DNA from: Paracoccus aestuariivivens
GTDB taxonomy: Bacteria > Pseudomonadota > Alphaproteobacteria > Rhodobacterales > Rhodobacteraceae
Reading direction: 5' to 3'
Length of the DNA stretch: 64,000 nucleotides
Assembly: GCF_009711225.1 (NCBI RefSeq)
Contig: NZ_WMIE01000006.1
Location: 62,001 to 126,000 of the forward strand
The translations under genes and the position numbers were made by a program. Below the pieces are notes generated by a model. It had not been told where the DNA came from, did no database searches, and saw only the letters and a list, made by a program, of their open reading frames with translations. This document shows positions 9,084-18,400 of this stretch, piece by piece (position 1 is the first letter of the stretch; each line of letters starts with the position of its first letter).

Positions 9084-9752
9084 TCACTTCGTCGGATAAG
9101 AGAAATAGGACCGGCCGATCAGCTGCAGCCCCAGCGAGAACAGCTGCGACAGGGCCAGATAGATCGCTCCAAGAACGAAATAGACCTCGAAGCTGCGGAA
9201 GGTCCGGTTGTCGATCATCTGCGCCGCATAGGTCAGTTCCTGCGCCGAGATCGAAGCCACAAGGCTCGTATTCAGCATCATCAGGATGAACTGGCTGCAA
9301 AGCGACGGATAAACCGCACGGATCGCGGGCCGGAACACGATGAAGCGGTAGACGTCGAAGCTGGGTAGCCCCAAAGCCTTGCCCGCCTCGATCTGGCCGG
9401 GCCGGATGGATTGGACGCCGCTACGCACGATTTCCGCGATATAGGCCGAACAATTCAGCGTCATGGTCAGGATCGCGGCCTGCATCGCATCCAGTCGCAG
9501 GCCCAGAGCGGGCAGGCCGAAGAAGATGAAAAAGACCTGCACCAGAAACGGTGTGTTGCGGATGATCTCGATATAGCCGATCGCCAGCGCCCGCAGCACG
9601 CCGACCGGAGCCATGCGCATCGCGGTCAGGATCGTTCCAAGAACCAGACCCGCCGCCATCGAAATGGCCGAGATCCATGTCGTGGCCCAAGCCCCTTCGG
9701 CCAGCAGGCGCCACGCCTGAAAGACCGGAGCAAAGTCGAAACTATAGTCCAT
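9084..9752 (-). CDS. Amino-acid ABC transporter permease (second of pair)
   Basis: This 222-residue permease is paralogous to its neighbour. It has the coupling loop GQIEAGKALGLPSFDVYRFIVFRPAIR and a membrane segment set normal for the family. The N-terminal region has the usual ATTWISAISMAAGLVLGTIL helix. It lies 21 bases after the ATPase gene. Together with the permease at 8426-9076 and the ATPase it forms the importer that probably feeds HyuAB. Confidence 0.92.
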   Translation of the reverse strand: MDYSFDFAPVFQAWRLLAEGAWATTWISAISMAAGLVLGTILTAMRMAPVGVLRALAIGYIEIIRNTPFLVQVFFIFFGLPALGLRLDAMQAAILTMTLNCSAYIAEIVRSGVQSIRPGQIEAGKALGLPSFDVYRFIVFRPAIRAVYPSLCSQFILMMLNTSLVASISAQELTYAAQMIDNRTFRSFEVYFVLGAIYLALSQLFSLGLQLIGRSYFSYPTK

Positions 9753-9773
9753 GTTCCCCGCCCCTTTCGCGCG

Positions 9774-10574
9774 TCAGTGGTTCAGGATCTGGCCAAGGAA
9801 GGCGCGGGTCCGTTCATGTTTCGGCGCGCCGAAGAACTCGGACGGAGGCGCGCTTTCGATGATCTCGCCGCGATCCATGAAGATGACGCGATGCGCCACG
9901 GCGCGGGCAAAACCCATCTCGTGTGTCACGCAGATCATGGTGATGCCCTGATCGGCCAGACCGATCATGGTATCCAGAACCTCCTTGACCATCTCGGGGT
10001 CCAGGGCCGAGGTCGGCTCGTCGAACAGCATGACTTGCGGCCCCATGCACAGCGCCCGCGCGATGGCCACGCGCTGCTGCTGGCCACCGGAAAGCTGGGC
10101 CGGATATTTGTGGCCATGTTCGGCGATATGGACCTGTTCGAGGAAATGCATCGCCTTGTCGCGGGCCTCGGCCTCGGTCGCGCGATGGATGCGCCGCGGC
10201 GCCAGCATGCAGTTCTGCAGGACCGTCAGATGCGGGAACAGGTTGAACTGCTGGAACACCATGCCGACATCGCGGCGGATGTGATCGACTTTTGCGCCCT
10301 TGCGGCCCAGCACATTGCCGTTCACCTCGATCGTGCCGCTCTGGATTTCCTCGAGCGCGTTGATACAGCGGATCAGCGTCGATTTGCCCGAGCCCGAGGG
10401 ACCGCACAGGACCAGATGCTCGCCCTTGTTGACGCGCAGGTCGATGTCGCGCAGGACGTGCATCTTGCCGTACCACTTGTTCACGGCAGACATCGTGATG
10501 GTCGCCTGAGCCGGATGGTCCGTCACGGCCTGCGGATTCTGGTCGGGCCTGATGCGGGCTGCCACGGCGCTCAT
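9774..10574 (-). CDS. Amino-acid ABC transporter ATP-binding protein
   Basis: The 266-residue cytoplasmic ATPase has Walker [10 protein letters not shown], a [14 protein letters not shown]-loop region, signature [15 protein letters not shown], Walker [13 protein letters not shown] and a switch histidine in CVTHEMG. It belongs to the GlnQ/HisP group. The ATG at 10574 overlaps the stop of the upstream RidA-like gene in an ATGA arrangement, which indicates translational coupling. An N-terminal extension of about 30 residues precedes the ABC fold. Confidence 0.93.
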   Translation of the reverse strand: MSAVAARIRPDQNPQAVTDHPAQATITMSAVNKWYGKMHVLRDIDLRVNKGEHLVLCGPSGSGKSTLIRCINALEEIQSGTIEVNGNVLGRKGAKVDHIRRDVGMVFQQFNLFPHLTVLQNCMLAPRRIHRATEAEARDKAMHFLEQVHIAEHGHKYPAQLSGGQQQRVAIARALCMGPQVMLFDEPTSALDPEMVKEVLDTMIGLADQGITMICVTHEMGFARAVAHRVIFMDRGEIIESAPPSEFFGAPKHERTRAFLGQILNH

Positions 10575-11038
10575 GGGCGGATCTCGAAAATGGCGTCGAT
10601 TTCGACAGCGAAAGCGCGCGGCAGGGTTCCTGCCCCCAGTGCGGTTCTGGCGTGGCGACCGCAATCGCCCAGAACCGCCACGATCAGGTCGGACGCGCCG
10701 TCGATCACCGCCGGATGGTCGGTGAAGCCGGGTGCGGCATTGACGAAGCCGCGCAATTGCAGGCAGCCCGTCACGCGGTCCAGATCGCCGTCTAGGGCCC
10801 GTGCCACCTGCGCCAGCATGTTGATCGCGGCGACCCTTGCGGCTTCATGCGCCTCGTCGCGGCTGATCGTCTGTCCGACGATGCCCTGATAGGCATCGAC
10901 GCCGTCGATGCGCGGCACCTGTCCGGAAACATAAAGCGTGTTCCCGCTGATCCGGCACGGCACGTAGTTTCCGCTGGGGGCTGCGAGTTTCGGAAGGGTG
11001 ATTCCCAGTCGTTCAAGGCGTAAGCGGGTTGATCCCAT
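10571..11038 (-). CDS. RidA/YjgF/UK114 family protein
   Basis: The 155-residue protein has the Rid fold markers [12 protein letters not shown], a central [23 protein letters not shown] helix, and [19 protein letters not shown] at the C terminus. It is longer than classical RidA (about 130 residues) and resembles the longer RidA-like subgroup, so true imine/enamine deaminase activity is not assured. GGGAGAAAA precedes the ATG at 11038. As first gene of the ABC-hyuAB operon it may handle a reactive imine formed during breakdown of the imported compound. Confidence 0.85.
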   Translation of the reverse strand: MGSTRLRLERLGITLPKLAAPSGNYVPCRISGNTLYVSGQVPRIDGVDAYQGIVGQTISRDEAHEAARVAAINMLAQVARALDGDLDRVTGCLQLRGFVNAAPGFTDHPAVIDGASDLIVAVLGDCGRHARTALGAGTLPRAFAVEIDAIFEIRP

Positions 11039-11390
11039 GCGCTTTTCTCCCGGTTGGATCCGCATCTGTTGACGACATGTGATCTTGTCGCCCTTGATGT
11101 CATATCTTTCCGATAAGTTGCATTGAAGTACGATCACCTGTCAAGCGTCGTATCACCACTTTGATGCGGTAGTTTTGGGCACATGATCCGGAAAGCCGCA
11201 TGAAATCGGGCAAAAAACGTATGCCGAAGCGTCATATTTCGTGATGGAGGCCCGTCATTCGACCGTCAAATAAGCGACTTATTTGATGATTCCTGCCGCT
11301 ACGTCAGGTGATATTATCTCTTTCCGCGGAACGTCATCTGCGTTATCAAGATCATGTGACCACCCCGTCAAACTGCTCCGGAGGAAAGCC
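11039..11390. promoter_or_regulatory. Divergent intergenic control region (ridA-like operon / GntR gene)
   Basis: About 350 bases separate the RidA-like operon from the divergent GntR/FCD gene. This is markedly more than elsewhere in the locus. The stretch is relatively AT-rich and contains a perfect palindrome (11266-11286, listed separately). I see no RNA gene or convincing small coding frame in the rest. Confidence 0.5.
11266..11286. promoter_or_regulatory. Perfect 9-bp-arm palindrome, candidate GntR/FCD operator
   Basis: TCAAATAAG (11266-11274) and CTTATTTGA (11278-11286) are exact reverse complements around a CGA spacer. It sits about 105 bases before the TTG start of the FCD regulator and about 230 bases before the RidA-like gene. 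This is well placed for autoregulation and control of the divergent transporter operon. Dyads of this size are typical for GntR-family dimers. The link to this regulator is inferred from position. Confidence 0.55.
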
Positions 11391-12101
11391 TTGGAATCCC
11401 TGACCGCACGAACCGCCAGAATGATCCAGTCCCAAATAGACGAGGCGGGACTGGGCGCGGGCGATCGTCTGGGAACGCTGGCCGAGCTTTGCGACCAGTT
11501 CGGTGTCAGCCGCACCGTCATCCGCGAGGCGATTGCCGCGCTCGCCGCCGACGGCATTCTGGAATCGCGGCACGGAGTCGGGGTTTTCGTCGCCGAAGAC
11601 ATGGCCGAGACATCGCGACGCAGGGATTCTGCCGTCCTGCAGACCATGAGCCAGTTCAGCGGCTCTTTCATGGACATGCTGGAACTGCGCATGGCCTTCG
11701 AGGTCCACGCCGCCGGACTGGCCGCGCAGCGCAAGTCATTGGCTCAAGAGGGCGCGATCTGGTCAGCGGCGCGGGATTTCGAAGCCGCCGTCGCGGCTGA
11801 CCGCGCGTTGGACGAAAAGGACTTCGCCTTCCATCAGGCGATCATTCAGGCCACGAACAACACCGCGTTTCTGGAGTTTTTCTCGCTGATGGGCGCGCGG
11901 ATCCTGCCGACCGCCACGCTGTCGCGTCAGGAACATCCGACTCTGGTGACCGATGCCTATATCGAACACACCGTGCAGGAGCATCGCGCGATCTGCCACG
12001 AGATCAGCGGCGGCAACGCGGAATCCGCCCGCGAGGCGATGCGCGCCCATCTTTCGCGGGTCCATAACAGGTATCGCGGACTTCTGTTTCAGGGGATGTG
12101 A
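11391..12101 (+). CDS. GntR family regulator, FCD subfamily (TTG start)
   Basis: The 236-residue regulator has the winged helix LGTLAELCDQFGVSRTVIREAIAALAADGI followed by HGVGVFVAED. Its FCD ligand domain carries histidines in DEKDFAFHQAIIQ, VQEHRAICHE and MRAHLSRVH. I chose TTG at 11391 because a strong GGAGGAAAG lies 2-12 bases upstream. The longer in-frame reading from 11283/11286 adds about 36 residues that do not resemble a GntR N terminus and would place the palindrome over the start codon. It is divergent from the RidA-ABC-hyu operon, which it probably controls. Its 3' end overlaps the convergent DUF1810 gene by 13 bases. Confidence 0.85.
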   Translation: MESLTARTARMIQSQIDEAGLGAGDRLGTLAELCDQFGVSRTVIREAIAALAADGILESRHGVGVFVAEDMAETSRRRDSAVLQTMSQFSGSFMDMLELRMAFEVHAAGLAAQRKSLAQEGAIWSAARDFEAAVAADRALDEKDFAFHQAIIQATNNTAFLEFFSLMGARILPTATLSRQEHPTLVTDAYIEHTVQEHRAICHEISGGNAESAREAMRAHLSRVHNRYRGLLFQGM

Positions 12102-12550
12102 CCGGACCCTTTCCCGTCCCCGAGGCGGTTCAGGGTGAGGCGGCAGCGGATACTGCCGAAAAAGGTTTCCAGAATGTCGCCGAAAACGCCGTCCGCCCCG
12201 GGGACCGCCGCGAAAAGCGTGGCCGAGGATCGCAGTTTTCCGGCATCGACCGAACCCAAGATCGCCTCGGGCGGGCGGTCGGCATGGGCAAGGACAGCCT
12301 TGCAGCAGGCAATCAGCCTTGGCCCCAGAACAGGGTCGTCCAGATAGCGCCGTGCCTCGTCCAGATCGGCGATGCCGTAGAAATGCGACCGTTCCGACAT
12401 ACCCAGTCCGCGCAGCTGCGGGAAGATGAACCACATCCAGTGGCTTTGCTTGCGCCCTGCCCGCAACTCCGCCAGCGCCACGTCATAGCAATCGCGCTGC
12501 GCGGCGGTGAACCGCGCCAGCGCGTCGGGATCGCGGGAACCGGCGGTCAT
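12089..12550 (-). CDS. DUF1810 family protein
   Basis: The 153-residue protein matches the DUF1810 pattern: an N-terminal RFTAAQRDCYDVALAELRAGRKQSHWMWFIFPQL, then GLGMSERSHFYGIADLDEARRYL and VFGDILETFFG. Members are small soluble proteins of unknown function. The ATG at 12550 shares one base with the stop of the upstream oxidoreductase gene (TGATG), so the two are probably co-expressed. The 3' end overlaps the convergent GntR gene. Confidence 0.85.
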   Translation of the reverse strand: MTAGSRDPDALARFTAAQRDCYDVALAELRAGRKQSHWMWFIFPQLRGLGMSERSHFYGIADLDEARRYLDDPVLGPRLIACCKAVLAHADRPPEAILGSVDAGKLRSSATLFAAVPGADGVFGDILETFFGSIRCRLTLNRLGDGKGSGHIP

Positions 12551-13665
12551 CACGGCACGATCAGGTATTTTTCGCCCGTGGTTTTCTTTTGATAGGCGGC
12601 CACGATTTCGGGTTTCAGTGCCTCGGTCAGGCTGATGGTCGCGGTGTAATGGCTGGCGAAGGTGGTGGTCATCTCGGCCGCGACACGCTCGCGCATGCGC
12701 TGGACGATGGCGGGATCGGTGCGTTGCAGGAAGTGGAACAGCAGCCAGCCGCCGATACCCCAGCTAAAGCCGAAACCGCGCCGCAGCGTCGTGGGGCCGG
12801 TGTCAAGCGCGCCATAGATATAGACCTGCTTCTTGGTCGCAGAGCCGTAGCGGTCGTAAGCGGGCATGCTGCGCAGGGCGACGGCCTCCATCGCGTTCAG
12901 GATCGTGCCGGTCATCTCGCCGCCGCCGATGGCGTCGAAAGCCAGTGTGGCCCCCTTCTCGGCAATGGCATGTTCCAGTTTCTCGCGGAAATCGGGGGCG
13001 CTGCTATCGACGACATGGGTCGCGCCGAGATCGCGCAGCATGGCCGCCTGCTGCGGGCTGCGCACGATATTGACCAGCCCGATCCCGTCATCCTTGCAGA
13101 TCCGCACCAGCATCTGGCCAAGGTTCGACGCGGCTGGAACATGGATGATCGCCTGATGCCCCTCGGCGCGCATGGTCTCGATAAAACCCAGTGCCGTCAG
13201 CGGGTTGACGAACATCGAGGCGCCCTCGGCCGCGCTGGCGCCATCGGGCAGCACGATGCAGGCCTGCAGCGGGATCAGGCGCAGTTCGGCATACATCGCC
13301 CCGCCGATCATCGATACGCGCTTGCCGACCAGATGGGCCAGATCGGGACCGGCGGCGATCACCGTCCCCGCCCCTTCGTTTCCGACCGGCATGGATTGCC
13401 CCACACGCGCCCGCACCGCGGCAAGGCCCTGTTCGGAGACCTTGGCGGTCAGGACCGGATCGGCAGCGGTGCCTTCGGCTTTCAACGATGCCATATCGGC
13501 GGGACCAAGCAACAGGCCCAGATCCGAGGGGTTGATCGGGGCGGCCTCGACGCGGACCAGCAACTCGCCCGCCGCGGGTTCTGGAACCGGCACGCGTTCC
13601 AGATTGATCCGCAAAATCCCGTCAGGCGTGATGGTCGATCTGAGCTCAAGACTGGTTCGTGACAT
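12550..13665 (-). CDS. Zinc-independent MDR-superfamily NAD(P)H oxidoreductase
   Basis: The 371-residue protein has the GroES-like half (PVGNEGAGTVIAAG) and a Rossmann half of the quinone-oxidoreductase/enoyl-reductase type. Its nucleotide loop reads VPAASNLGQML, as in zinc-less MDR enzymes, and the catalytic zinc cysteine/histidine ligands are absent. It probably reduces an activated double bond or quinone with NADPH. The ATG at 13665 is chosen because GAGGA precedes it and the reading further upstream is low in family similarity. The substrate is unknown. Neighbours give no pathway hint. Confidence 0.85.
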   Translation of the reverse strand: MSRTSLELRSTITPDGILRINLERVPVPEPAAGELLVRVEAAPINPSDLGLLLGPADMASLKAEGTAADPVLTAKVSEQGLAAVRARVGQSMPVGNEGAGTVIAAGPDLAHLVGKRVSMIGGAMYAELRLIPLQACIVLPDGASAAEGASMFVNPLTALGFIETMRAEGHQAIIHVPAASNLGQMLVRICKDDGIGLVNIVRSPQQAAMLRDLGATHVVDSSAPDFREKLEHAIAEKGATLAFDAIGGGEMTGTILNAMEAVALRSMPAYDRYGSATKKQVYIYGALDTGPTTLRRGFGFSWGIGGWLLFHFLQRTDPAIVQRMRERVAAEMTTTFASHYTATISLTEALKPEIVAAYQKKTTGEKYLIVP

Positions 13666-13953
13666 GATGTCCTCGCAAACTGGGGAGTCGATCCTGACGC
13701 CATGGGACGCGGTTGGCACGGTATTGTCCAGCTTTGCCTGATCCCGCCGCGCGCCGCAGCCGGTTCGTCGCGGCGGATTGACCTGCAACCGGTCCTGCCC
13801 TATCTGGGCTGCAAGGTGTCGGGCACCTGCCGCCTGCGGACGAAAGTCACGGTGAAGCCCGAAAGCAAGACGACATCTCACCCTCGAAGCATTTCGCCGG
13901 TGGGCAATGCAGGCTCCCTTCCCAATCGGAATGCGTCGCTACAGGAGTGATGG

Positions 13954-14412
13954 ATGTCTGATCGCCACGCAACCCAACACCGGAACAACCCTGCCATTGA
14001 CGAGGCCAAGGCCCAGGCCAAGGCGTTAAGGATCGCGCTGCAGGCGCAGGGCCACACCGTCAACCATGCCGCCGCGCTAGAGCTTGTGGCCCGTCAGCAC
14101 GGCGCGCGGGACTGGAACACGCTGCATTCCCGTTTGGGCCAGCGCAATGATCCGCCCGCGCCGAATTGCGGCGAACGGGTGAAGGGGGCCTATCTGGGCC
14201 AGATCTTTACCGGAACGGTCGTCGCGGTTTCGGGTCCGCTCTCGCACCGCCAGATCGAGATCCGGCTGGATGAACCGGTCGATACCGTCAGGTTCGAAAG
14301 CTTCTCGAACAAGCGGCACCAGATACGGGGCACGATCGACGAAACCGGTCGTTCGCCGCGCAAGACCTCGGACGGCGTGCCGCATCTGGTGGTCGAGCGT
14401 CTGGCCACCTGA
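13954..14412 (+). CDS. Glyoxalase-related (Glyoxalase_8-type) small protein
   Basis: The 152-residue protein has an N-terminal AKAQAKALRIALQAQGHTVNHAAALELVARQHGARDWNTLHS. This matches a conserved domain annotated in alphaproteobacteria as glyoxalase-related. The C-terminal part (GTVVAVSGPLSHRQIEIRLDEPVDTV) looks like a small beta domain. Catalytic activity has not been shown for such proteins. AGGAG precedes the ATG. It is monocistronic, divergent from the MDR gene, and followed by a stem-loop terminator. Confidence 0.7.
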   Translation: MSDRHATQHRNNPAIDEAKAQAKALRIALQAQGHTVNHAAALELVARQHGARDWNTLHSRLGQRNDPPAPNCGERVKGAYLGQIFTGTVVAVSGPLSHRQIEIRLDEPVDTVRFESFSNKRHQIRGTIDETGRSPRKTSDGVPHLVVERLAT

Positions 14413-14428
14413 ACCACCGCATCGGAAA

Positions 14429-14454
14429 CGCCGCAGCCCGTGAAGGCTGCGGCG
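14429..14454. terminator. Bidirectional stem-loop terminator
   Basis: A ten-pair perfect GC-rich stem (14429-14438 with 14445-14454) encloses a six-base loop. It lies 17 bases after the glyoxalase-related stop and on the far side of a small minus-strand frame. T-runs are weak on both sides, so termination efficiency is uncertain. Confidence 0.6.
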
Positions 14455-14476
14455 CTATCGCTTGCGGGGCGGAGGG

Positions 14477-14662
14477 TTATCGGGCTGGTCCGCTGCGCCT
14501 GTCCAGATCGGGCGCGGGACCGGTGGCTGTGACTTCCGCCGTGAAGGCACGGATGCAGACAAGGCGCTGGCAGGTCGCCCCCGCGCGGCAGGGCATGTCC
14601 CCTGCCATCGGGCAACGCGACGGGACCGGCTTGAGCGTGCCTTTCGCGAGAATCCCGAACAT
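14477..14662 (-). CDS. Small cysteine-containing hypothetical protein
   Basis: This is a 61-residue frame with four cysteines (CPMAGDMPCRAGATCQRLVC, residues 17-36) and no recognisable family. GAGGG stands 7 bases upstream of the ATG and overlaps the stop of the TTC38-like gene, 10 bases away. That is a plausible operon arrangement. The cysteine spacing could bind a metal, but this is speculation. The terminator just downstream supports a real transcript end. With no homologue known to me, it may be non-coding. Confidence 0.4.
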   Translation of the reverse strand: MFGILAKGTLKPVPSRCPMAGDMPCRAGATCQRLVCIRAFTAEVTATGPAPDLDRRSGPAR

Positions 14663-14672
14663 CGGATTTCCC

Positions 14673-15992
14673 TCAGACCGGCAGCGACTGGGCGCGGCGC
14701 TGGAACAGTCCGGTCAGCGGGCTGTCATGGCGACTGACTGCGCGTTCGGCCACAAGGCCCCGCGCCAAGGCACCGTTTCCACCGCGCAGCGCCGCCTCGA
14801 TCAGCGTCAGGTCAAGCACGTCCCGCTGTGCGTCGCTGCCTCCGAAGTGCCGCGACATGCCACGGATATCGCGCAGATGGCGGGCGCAGGTCGCGTAATC
14901 CCTCCGCGCGAAGGCCAGAAGGCCCTGCGCGACGGGAAGCCCGATCATGGCGCTGAATCGGGCGTTGTCGCCCGAGCCATGCGCGGCCTCTGACAGGGCG
15001 CAGGCGACCTCTTGGGCGGCGGCGATGCGTCCCGCCCCGATCAGCGCCATGACCATATGCACGTCGTTGAAGGCATATAGCCCCGGCTGGCCGGATTGCT
15101 GCCAGCGATCCGCGACGCCGTCCCAACGCCCCTGAACGTCGATGCCGCGCAGATGCAGCCGCCACAGCATCGCCGAGGCGTCGATCAGGTCGATGACCGT
15201 GACAAGGCCGGAACCCAGAATGCGGCTGTCCAACAGGTCGAACACCGCGTCGGTCTGGCCCAGTTCAAGATGGTACAGCGCCAGATGCCACCAGTTATGG
15301 ACAGCGAAGAAACTGCCCTCGGCCCATGCGCCGCCATCGCCCATCCATGCGATGCCCTCGGTCGAGCGGTTCTGCATCTCCAGCACATGGGCGACGGCAT
15401 GTTGCGACCAGCCATCGCGCGGTTCCAGTTCGACGCCCTGACGGCCGTAGCGCTCGGCCAGATCGAACTGGCCGGTTTCTTCAAGCCCGAAGGCGCGCAT
15501 TCCCAGCAGCGAGTGATAGCCCGGACGCCCCACATCCCAAGCGGGCATTGCGCGGGCGATGCGGTCGCGCAGCATCCGCGCGTCGCCGCTGAAAAAGTCG
15601 ATCTGGTGTCCGGCGAGCAGGGCCAGCCCGTCATGCGGATCGGCCAGCGTCACATCCTCCAGAATGCGGCCCGCCTCGTGCCAACTGCCCGACAGCAACG
15701 CGGCGATGGCGGCGGCATGGCCTTTCTCGCGCGGGGTGCGGGCATGGGCCGTGGCCTCGCGGTAGCTGGCCTCGGCGATGGCAAAGCCCGCCGGTTCGGT
15801 TCCCAGAAGATGCAGCCACGCCCGCATGGCATGGGCCATGGCAAAGCCCGGATCGGCGGCGATGGCAAGGTCGATGGTCGCGACCGGATCGGCGCGGTAG
15901 CATTGCAACTCGGTCAGGGCCTGCTCATAGGCGGCGCGACCGGTTTCGCTGGCTCCGGTCAGGGTCAGACCGTGCATATCGTGAAGGGTCAT
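14673..15992 (-). CDS. Tetratricopeptide-repeat protein, TTC38-like
   Basis: The 439-residue soluble, helical protein is built of TPR-like repeats. Its HAVAHVLEMQNRSTEGIAWM stretch and HNWWHLALYHLELG segment are characteristic of the TTC38 family found in bacteria and animals. Function is unknown; it may be a scaffold. The histidine- and tryptophan-rich centre is conserved across the family and might form a binding pocket. Length is close to that of the family. It lies 48 bases downstream of a DUF1127 gene on the same strand. Confidence 0.8.
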   Translation of the reverse strand: MTLHDMHGLTLTGASETGRAAYEQALTELQCYRADPVATIDLAIAADPGFAMAHAMRAWLHLLGTEPAGFAIAEASYREATAHARTPREKGHAAAIAALLSGSWHEAGRILEDVTLADPHDGLALLAGHQIDFFSGDARMLRDRIARAMPAWDVGRPGYHSLLGMRAFGLEETGQFDLAERYGRQGVELEPRDGWSQHAVAHVLEMQNRSTEGIAWMGDGGAWAEGSFFAVHNWWHLALYHLELGQTDAVFDLLDSRILGSGLVTVIDLIDASAMLWRLHLRGIDVQGRWDGVADRWQQSGQPGLYAFNDVHMVMALIGAGRIAAAQEVACALSEAAHGSGDNARFSAMIGLPVAQGLLAFARRDYATCARHLRDIRGMSRHFGGSDAQRDVLDLTLIEAALRGGNGALARGLVAERAVSRHDSPLTGLFQRRAQSLPV

Positions 15993-16040
15993 CGTCTTGT
16001 TCCTTGAAAGGGTCCGCGCGGTGGCGGGCGATGGGACATG

Positions 16041-16172
16041 TCAACGCTGGCGGATCGAACCGGGACCGAACCCGATGTCGCGCAGCAGATGGTCAGAGAG
16101 ATTGCCGATCCCCCGCCGGATCGGTCGGCGGTAGAACAGGGTCGTGAACGGGCGAAATGTCGGTTTGGCCAT
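16041..16172 (-). CDS. DUF1127 small basic protein
   Basis: The 43-residue basic peptide has the C-terminal DUF1127 signature LSDHLLRDIGFGPGSIRQR. AAGGA lies 8 bases before the ATG at 16172; an ATG at 16181 has its purine stretch too close. Such small proteins in alphaproteobacteria have been linked to RNA turnover and stress or phosphate responses. It is divergent from the BTAD-family regulator, with about 190 bases of intergenic DNA between. The arginine-rich N terminus is consistent with nucleic-acid binding. Confidence 0.75.
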   Translation of the reverse strand: MAKPTFRPFTTLFYRRPIRRGIGNLSDHLLRDIGFGPGSIRQR

Positions 16173-16361
16173 TTCGGGCATCCTTCGCGTCAGCGGTTTC
16201 CATGGCCTTTTGTCGCAGGCATGCGTGATCGCTCCGGTAAAGATCGGGCATATCCGCGTGAAAACATCGTTAAATCGACAGGCGTGCGGCGCTGATCCGC
16301 GCTGGCATGACCTCGGGTCGCGCGGCATAATCCCGCTATTGGCCCTTTGCGGATGTGTTCC

Positions 16362-18320
16362 ATGCCCGGACCGGTCCTTCACGGCAGCAACCCCGCGCAG
16401 ATCGGTCTGACGCTGCTTGGCGGGTTTTCGGCCCGCGTGGACGGGCGCGAGGTGACGCTGCCAACGGCCAAGTCGCGCCTGCTGCTGGCTTATCTGGGCT
16501 GCTCTCCGGGGCGGCTGCATCCGCGCGGGCGGCTTTGCGGCCTGCTGTGGGAAGACCGCGCCGAGGAACAGGCGCGCGGCAGTCTGCGCAATGCCCTGTC
16601 GCATCTGCGTCAGGCACTGGGCGAGGCGGCAGTGATCGGCAATCGCGAGGCCGTGGGCCTGCAGGCGGACTCGGTGGCAAGCGACCTGTCGCGCCTTGAG
16701 GCCCTGTGCGGAACCGGCGGCGCCGGCCCGCGCGAGGTTTCCACCCTGACGGGCACTTTCCTTGACGGGATCGAGGCCGATGGCCAGTCGCTTGGCGACT
16801 GGATGGATTTCGAACGCAGCCGCTGCCGCACATTGGCGCAGAAGCTGCTGGAAACAACCGCTCTCGAGACGGCGGCGCGCGATCTTCCGGTGGCGATAGG
16901 GCTGGCCCGCGATCTGGTCGCGCTTGATCCCTTCCGCGAGCCAAGCCAGCGCCTGCTGATCCGCCTGCTGGCCGAGTCGGGCGACCGCGCGATGGCCTTG
17001 GCGCAGTTCCGCAGCTGCCGCGACCTGCTGCGGGACGAGCTGGGCATCCTGCCCTCGCCCCAGACCCGCGCCTTGGCCGAGGAACTGGCCGACGATGCAG
17101 CGGCAGAGCCCGCCCGTCCGCTCGAAAGGCCCGACGATCCGCAGCTTTCCATCGCGGTCCTGCCCTTTGCGGATGCCGATGCGGATGGCGACGGCGATTT
17201 CTTTGCCGAAGGGCTGGCCGATGACATCACCACCGAATTGACGCGGCATCGCGACATTCTTGTGATTGCCCGCCAATCCAGCTTCCAGTTCAAGGCATCG
17301 CGTCCCGATGCTGCGGCGCAGGACCTTGGCGCGCGCTATGTGCTGACCGGCGTCGTGCGCCGCCGCGCCGAGCGAGTCAGCCTTTCGGTCCGCCTGCTCG
17401 ATGCTGCGACCGGTCGAAATTTCTGGGCCGAACGCTACGAGCGGCCCCAGTCCGAACTATTCGCCATGCAGGACGCGGTCGTGGCCCAGATCCTTGCGGG
17501 CGTCGATGCCGAGATGCGCCAGTCCGAACGCGAACGCGCCCTGCGCAAACCGCCCTCGGATCTGAACGCATGGGAGTTGTTCCATCGCGGGTTGTGGCAC
17601 ACCTATCGCTTCCACCCCGACGAGGCCGAACGGGCGCGCGCGATCTTTGCCCGCGCCGCCGAACTCGCGCCCGATTTTGCCCTGCCGCAGGCGGGGCTGG
17701 CCTATCTGGGGCTTGTGGGGATCACATGGCGGATGGTTCCCGACCCGCAAGCCACGATGGCGCAGGCCATCGCGCATGGTCGCGCCGCGGTCGATCTGGA
17801 CGCGACAAGCCCCTTTGCGCAGGTGGTTCTGGGACGGCTTCTGACCTATGCGGGCCAGTTGCGTTCCGCTTTCGAACACCTGCGTCTGGCCCGCGATCTG
17901 AATCCCAGCTACGCCTCGACCTATTACGGTCTGGGCACCGCGCATCTTTGGGCCAACGAGCCGGAACCGGCGCTGTTCCATGCCGAGCGGGCCTTGCGCT
18001 TCAGCCCGCGCGATCCGCTGGCGGCGATGTTCCTGACCGTGCAGTCCTTTGCCCATCTTCTGCTGGAATCGCCCGATATCGCCGAGGCACTTGCCCGCCG
18101 CGCCGTCCTGATGCTGCCGCGCGAGATCTGGTCGCATCTGGCCCTGACCTGCGCCTTGGTCGAGCAGGACCGGCTGGGGGACGCGCGCGACGTTATCGCG
18201 GCGGCGAAACGCGACCTGTCCGACGTTTCACTGCTGGGGATCCGTCCGCTAAGCGCCGGAGTCACGCCGGAACTGCGCGAACGTGTCATTCTGGCCCTGA
18301 AAAGCGCGGGGATGAGCTAG
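16362..18320 (+). CDS. Winged-helix/BTAD transcriptional activator with TolB-like and TPR domains
   Basis: The roughly 652-residue protein combines four parts. These are an N-terminal OmpR-type winged helix ([19 protein letters not shown] onward, residues 10-95) and a BTAD helical domain (about 100-240). A TolB/FlgO-like domain follows ([38 protein letters not shown], about 260-370), then C-terminal TPR repeats. Such architectures are cytoplasmic signal-responsive activators. Starts at 16347, 16353 and 16362 are all possible, and none has a clear ribosome-binding site. It precedes an alpha/beta-hydrolase-LuxR fusion, and the two may form one regulatory pair. The ligand is unknown. Confidence 0.82.
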   Translation: MPGPVLHGSNPAQIGLTLLGGFSARVDGREVTLPTAKSRLLLAYLGCSPGRLHPRGRLCGLLWEDRAEEQARGSLRNALSHLRQALGEAAVIGNREAVGLQADSVASDLSRLEALCGTGGAGPREVSTLTGTFLDGIEADGQSLGDWMDFERSRCRTLAQKLLETTALETAARDLPVAIGLARDLVALDPFREPSQRLLIRLLAESGDRAMALAQFRSCRDLLRDELGILPSPQTRALAEELADDAAAEPARPLERPDDPQLSIAVLPFADADADGDGDFFAEGLADDITTELTRHRDILVIARQSSFQFKASRPDAAAQDLGARYVLTGVVRRRAERVSLSVRLLDAATGRNFWAERYERPQSELFAMQDAVVAQILAGVDAEMRQSERERALRKPPSDLNAWELFHRGLWHTYRFHPDEAERARAIFARAAELAPDFALPQAGLAYLGLVGITWRMVPDPQATMAQAIAHGRAAVDLDATSPFAQVVLGRLLTYAGQLRSAFEHLRLARDLNPSYASTYYGLGTAHLWANEPEPALFHAERALRFSPRDPLAAMFLTVQSFAHLLLESPDIAEALARRAVLMLPREIWSHLALTCALVEQDRLGDARDVIAAAKRDLSDVSLLGIRPLSAGVTPELRERVILALKSAGMS

Positions 18321-18400
18321 AAAAGCGCCGTACCTATCCGCGATCCGATGTAGTATTGCCCGCGTCTCGCAGGCGCGGATTCCGGCTCGCAGGAGCTATG

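Noticed and set aside
16322-16336. GCGGCATAATC resembling a half regulon box before the BTAD regulator
   Set aside because: Only one arm fits. Short half-sites are expected by chance, and the context is unrelated.
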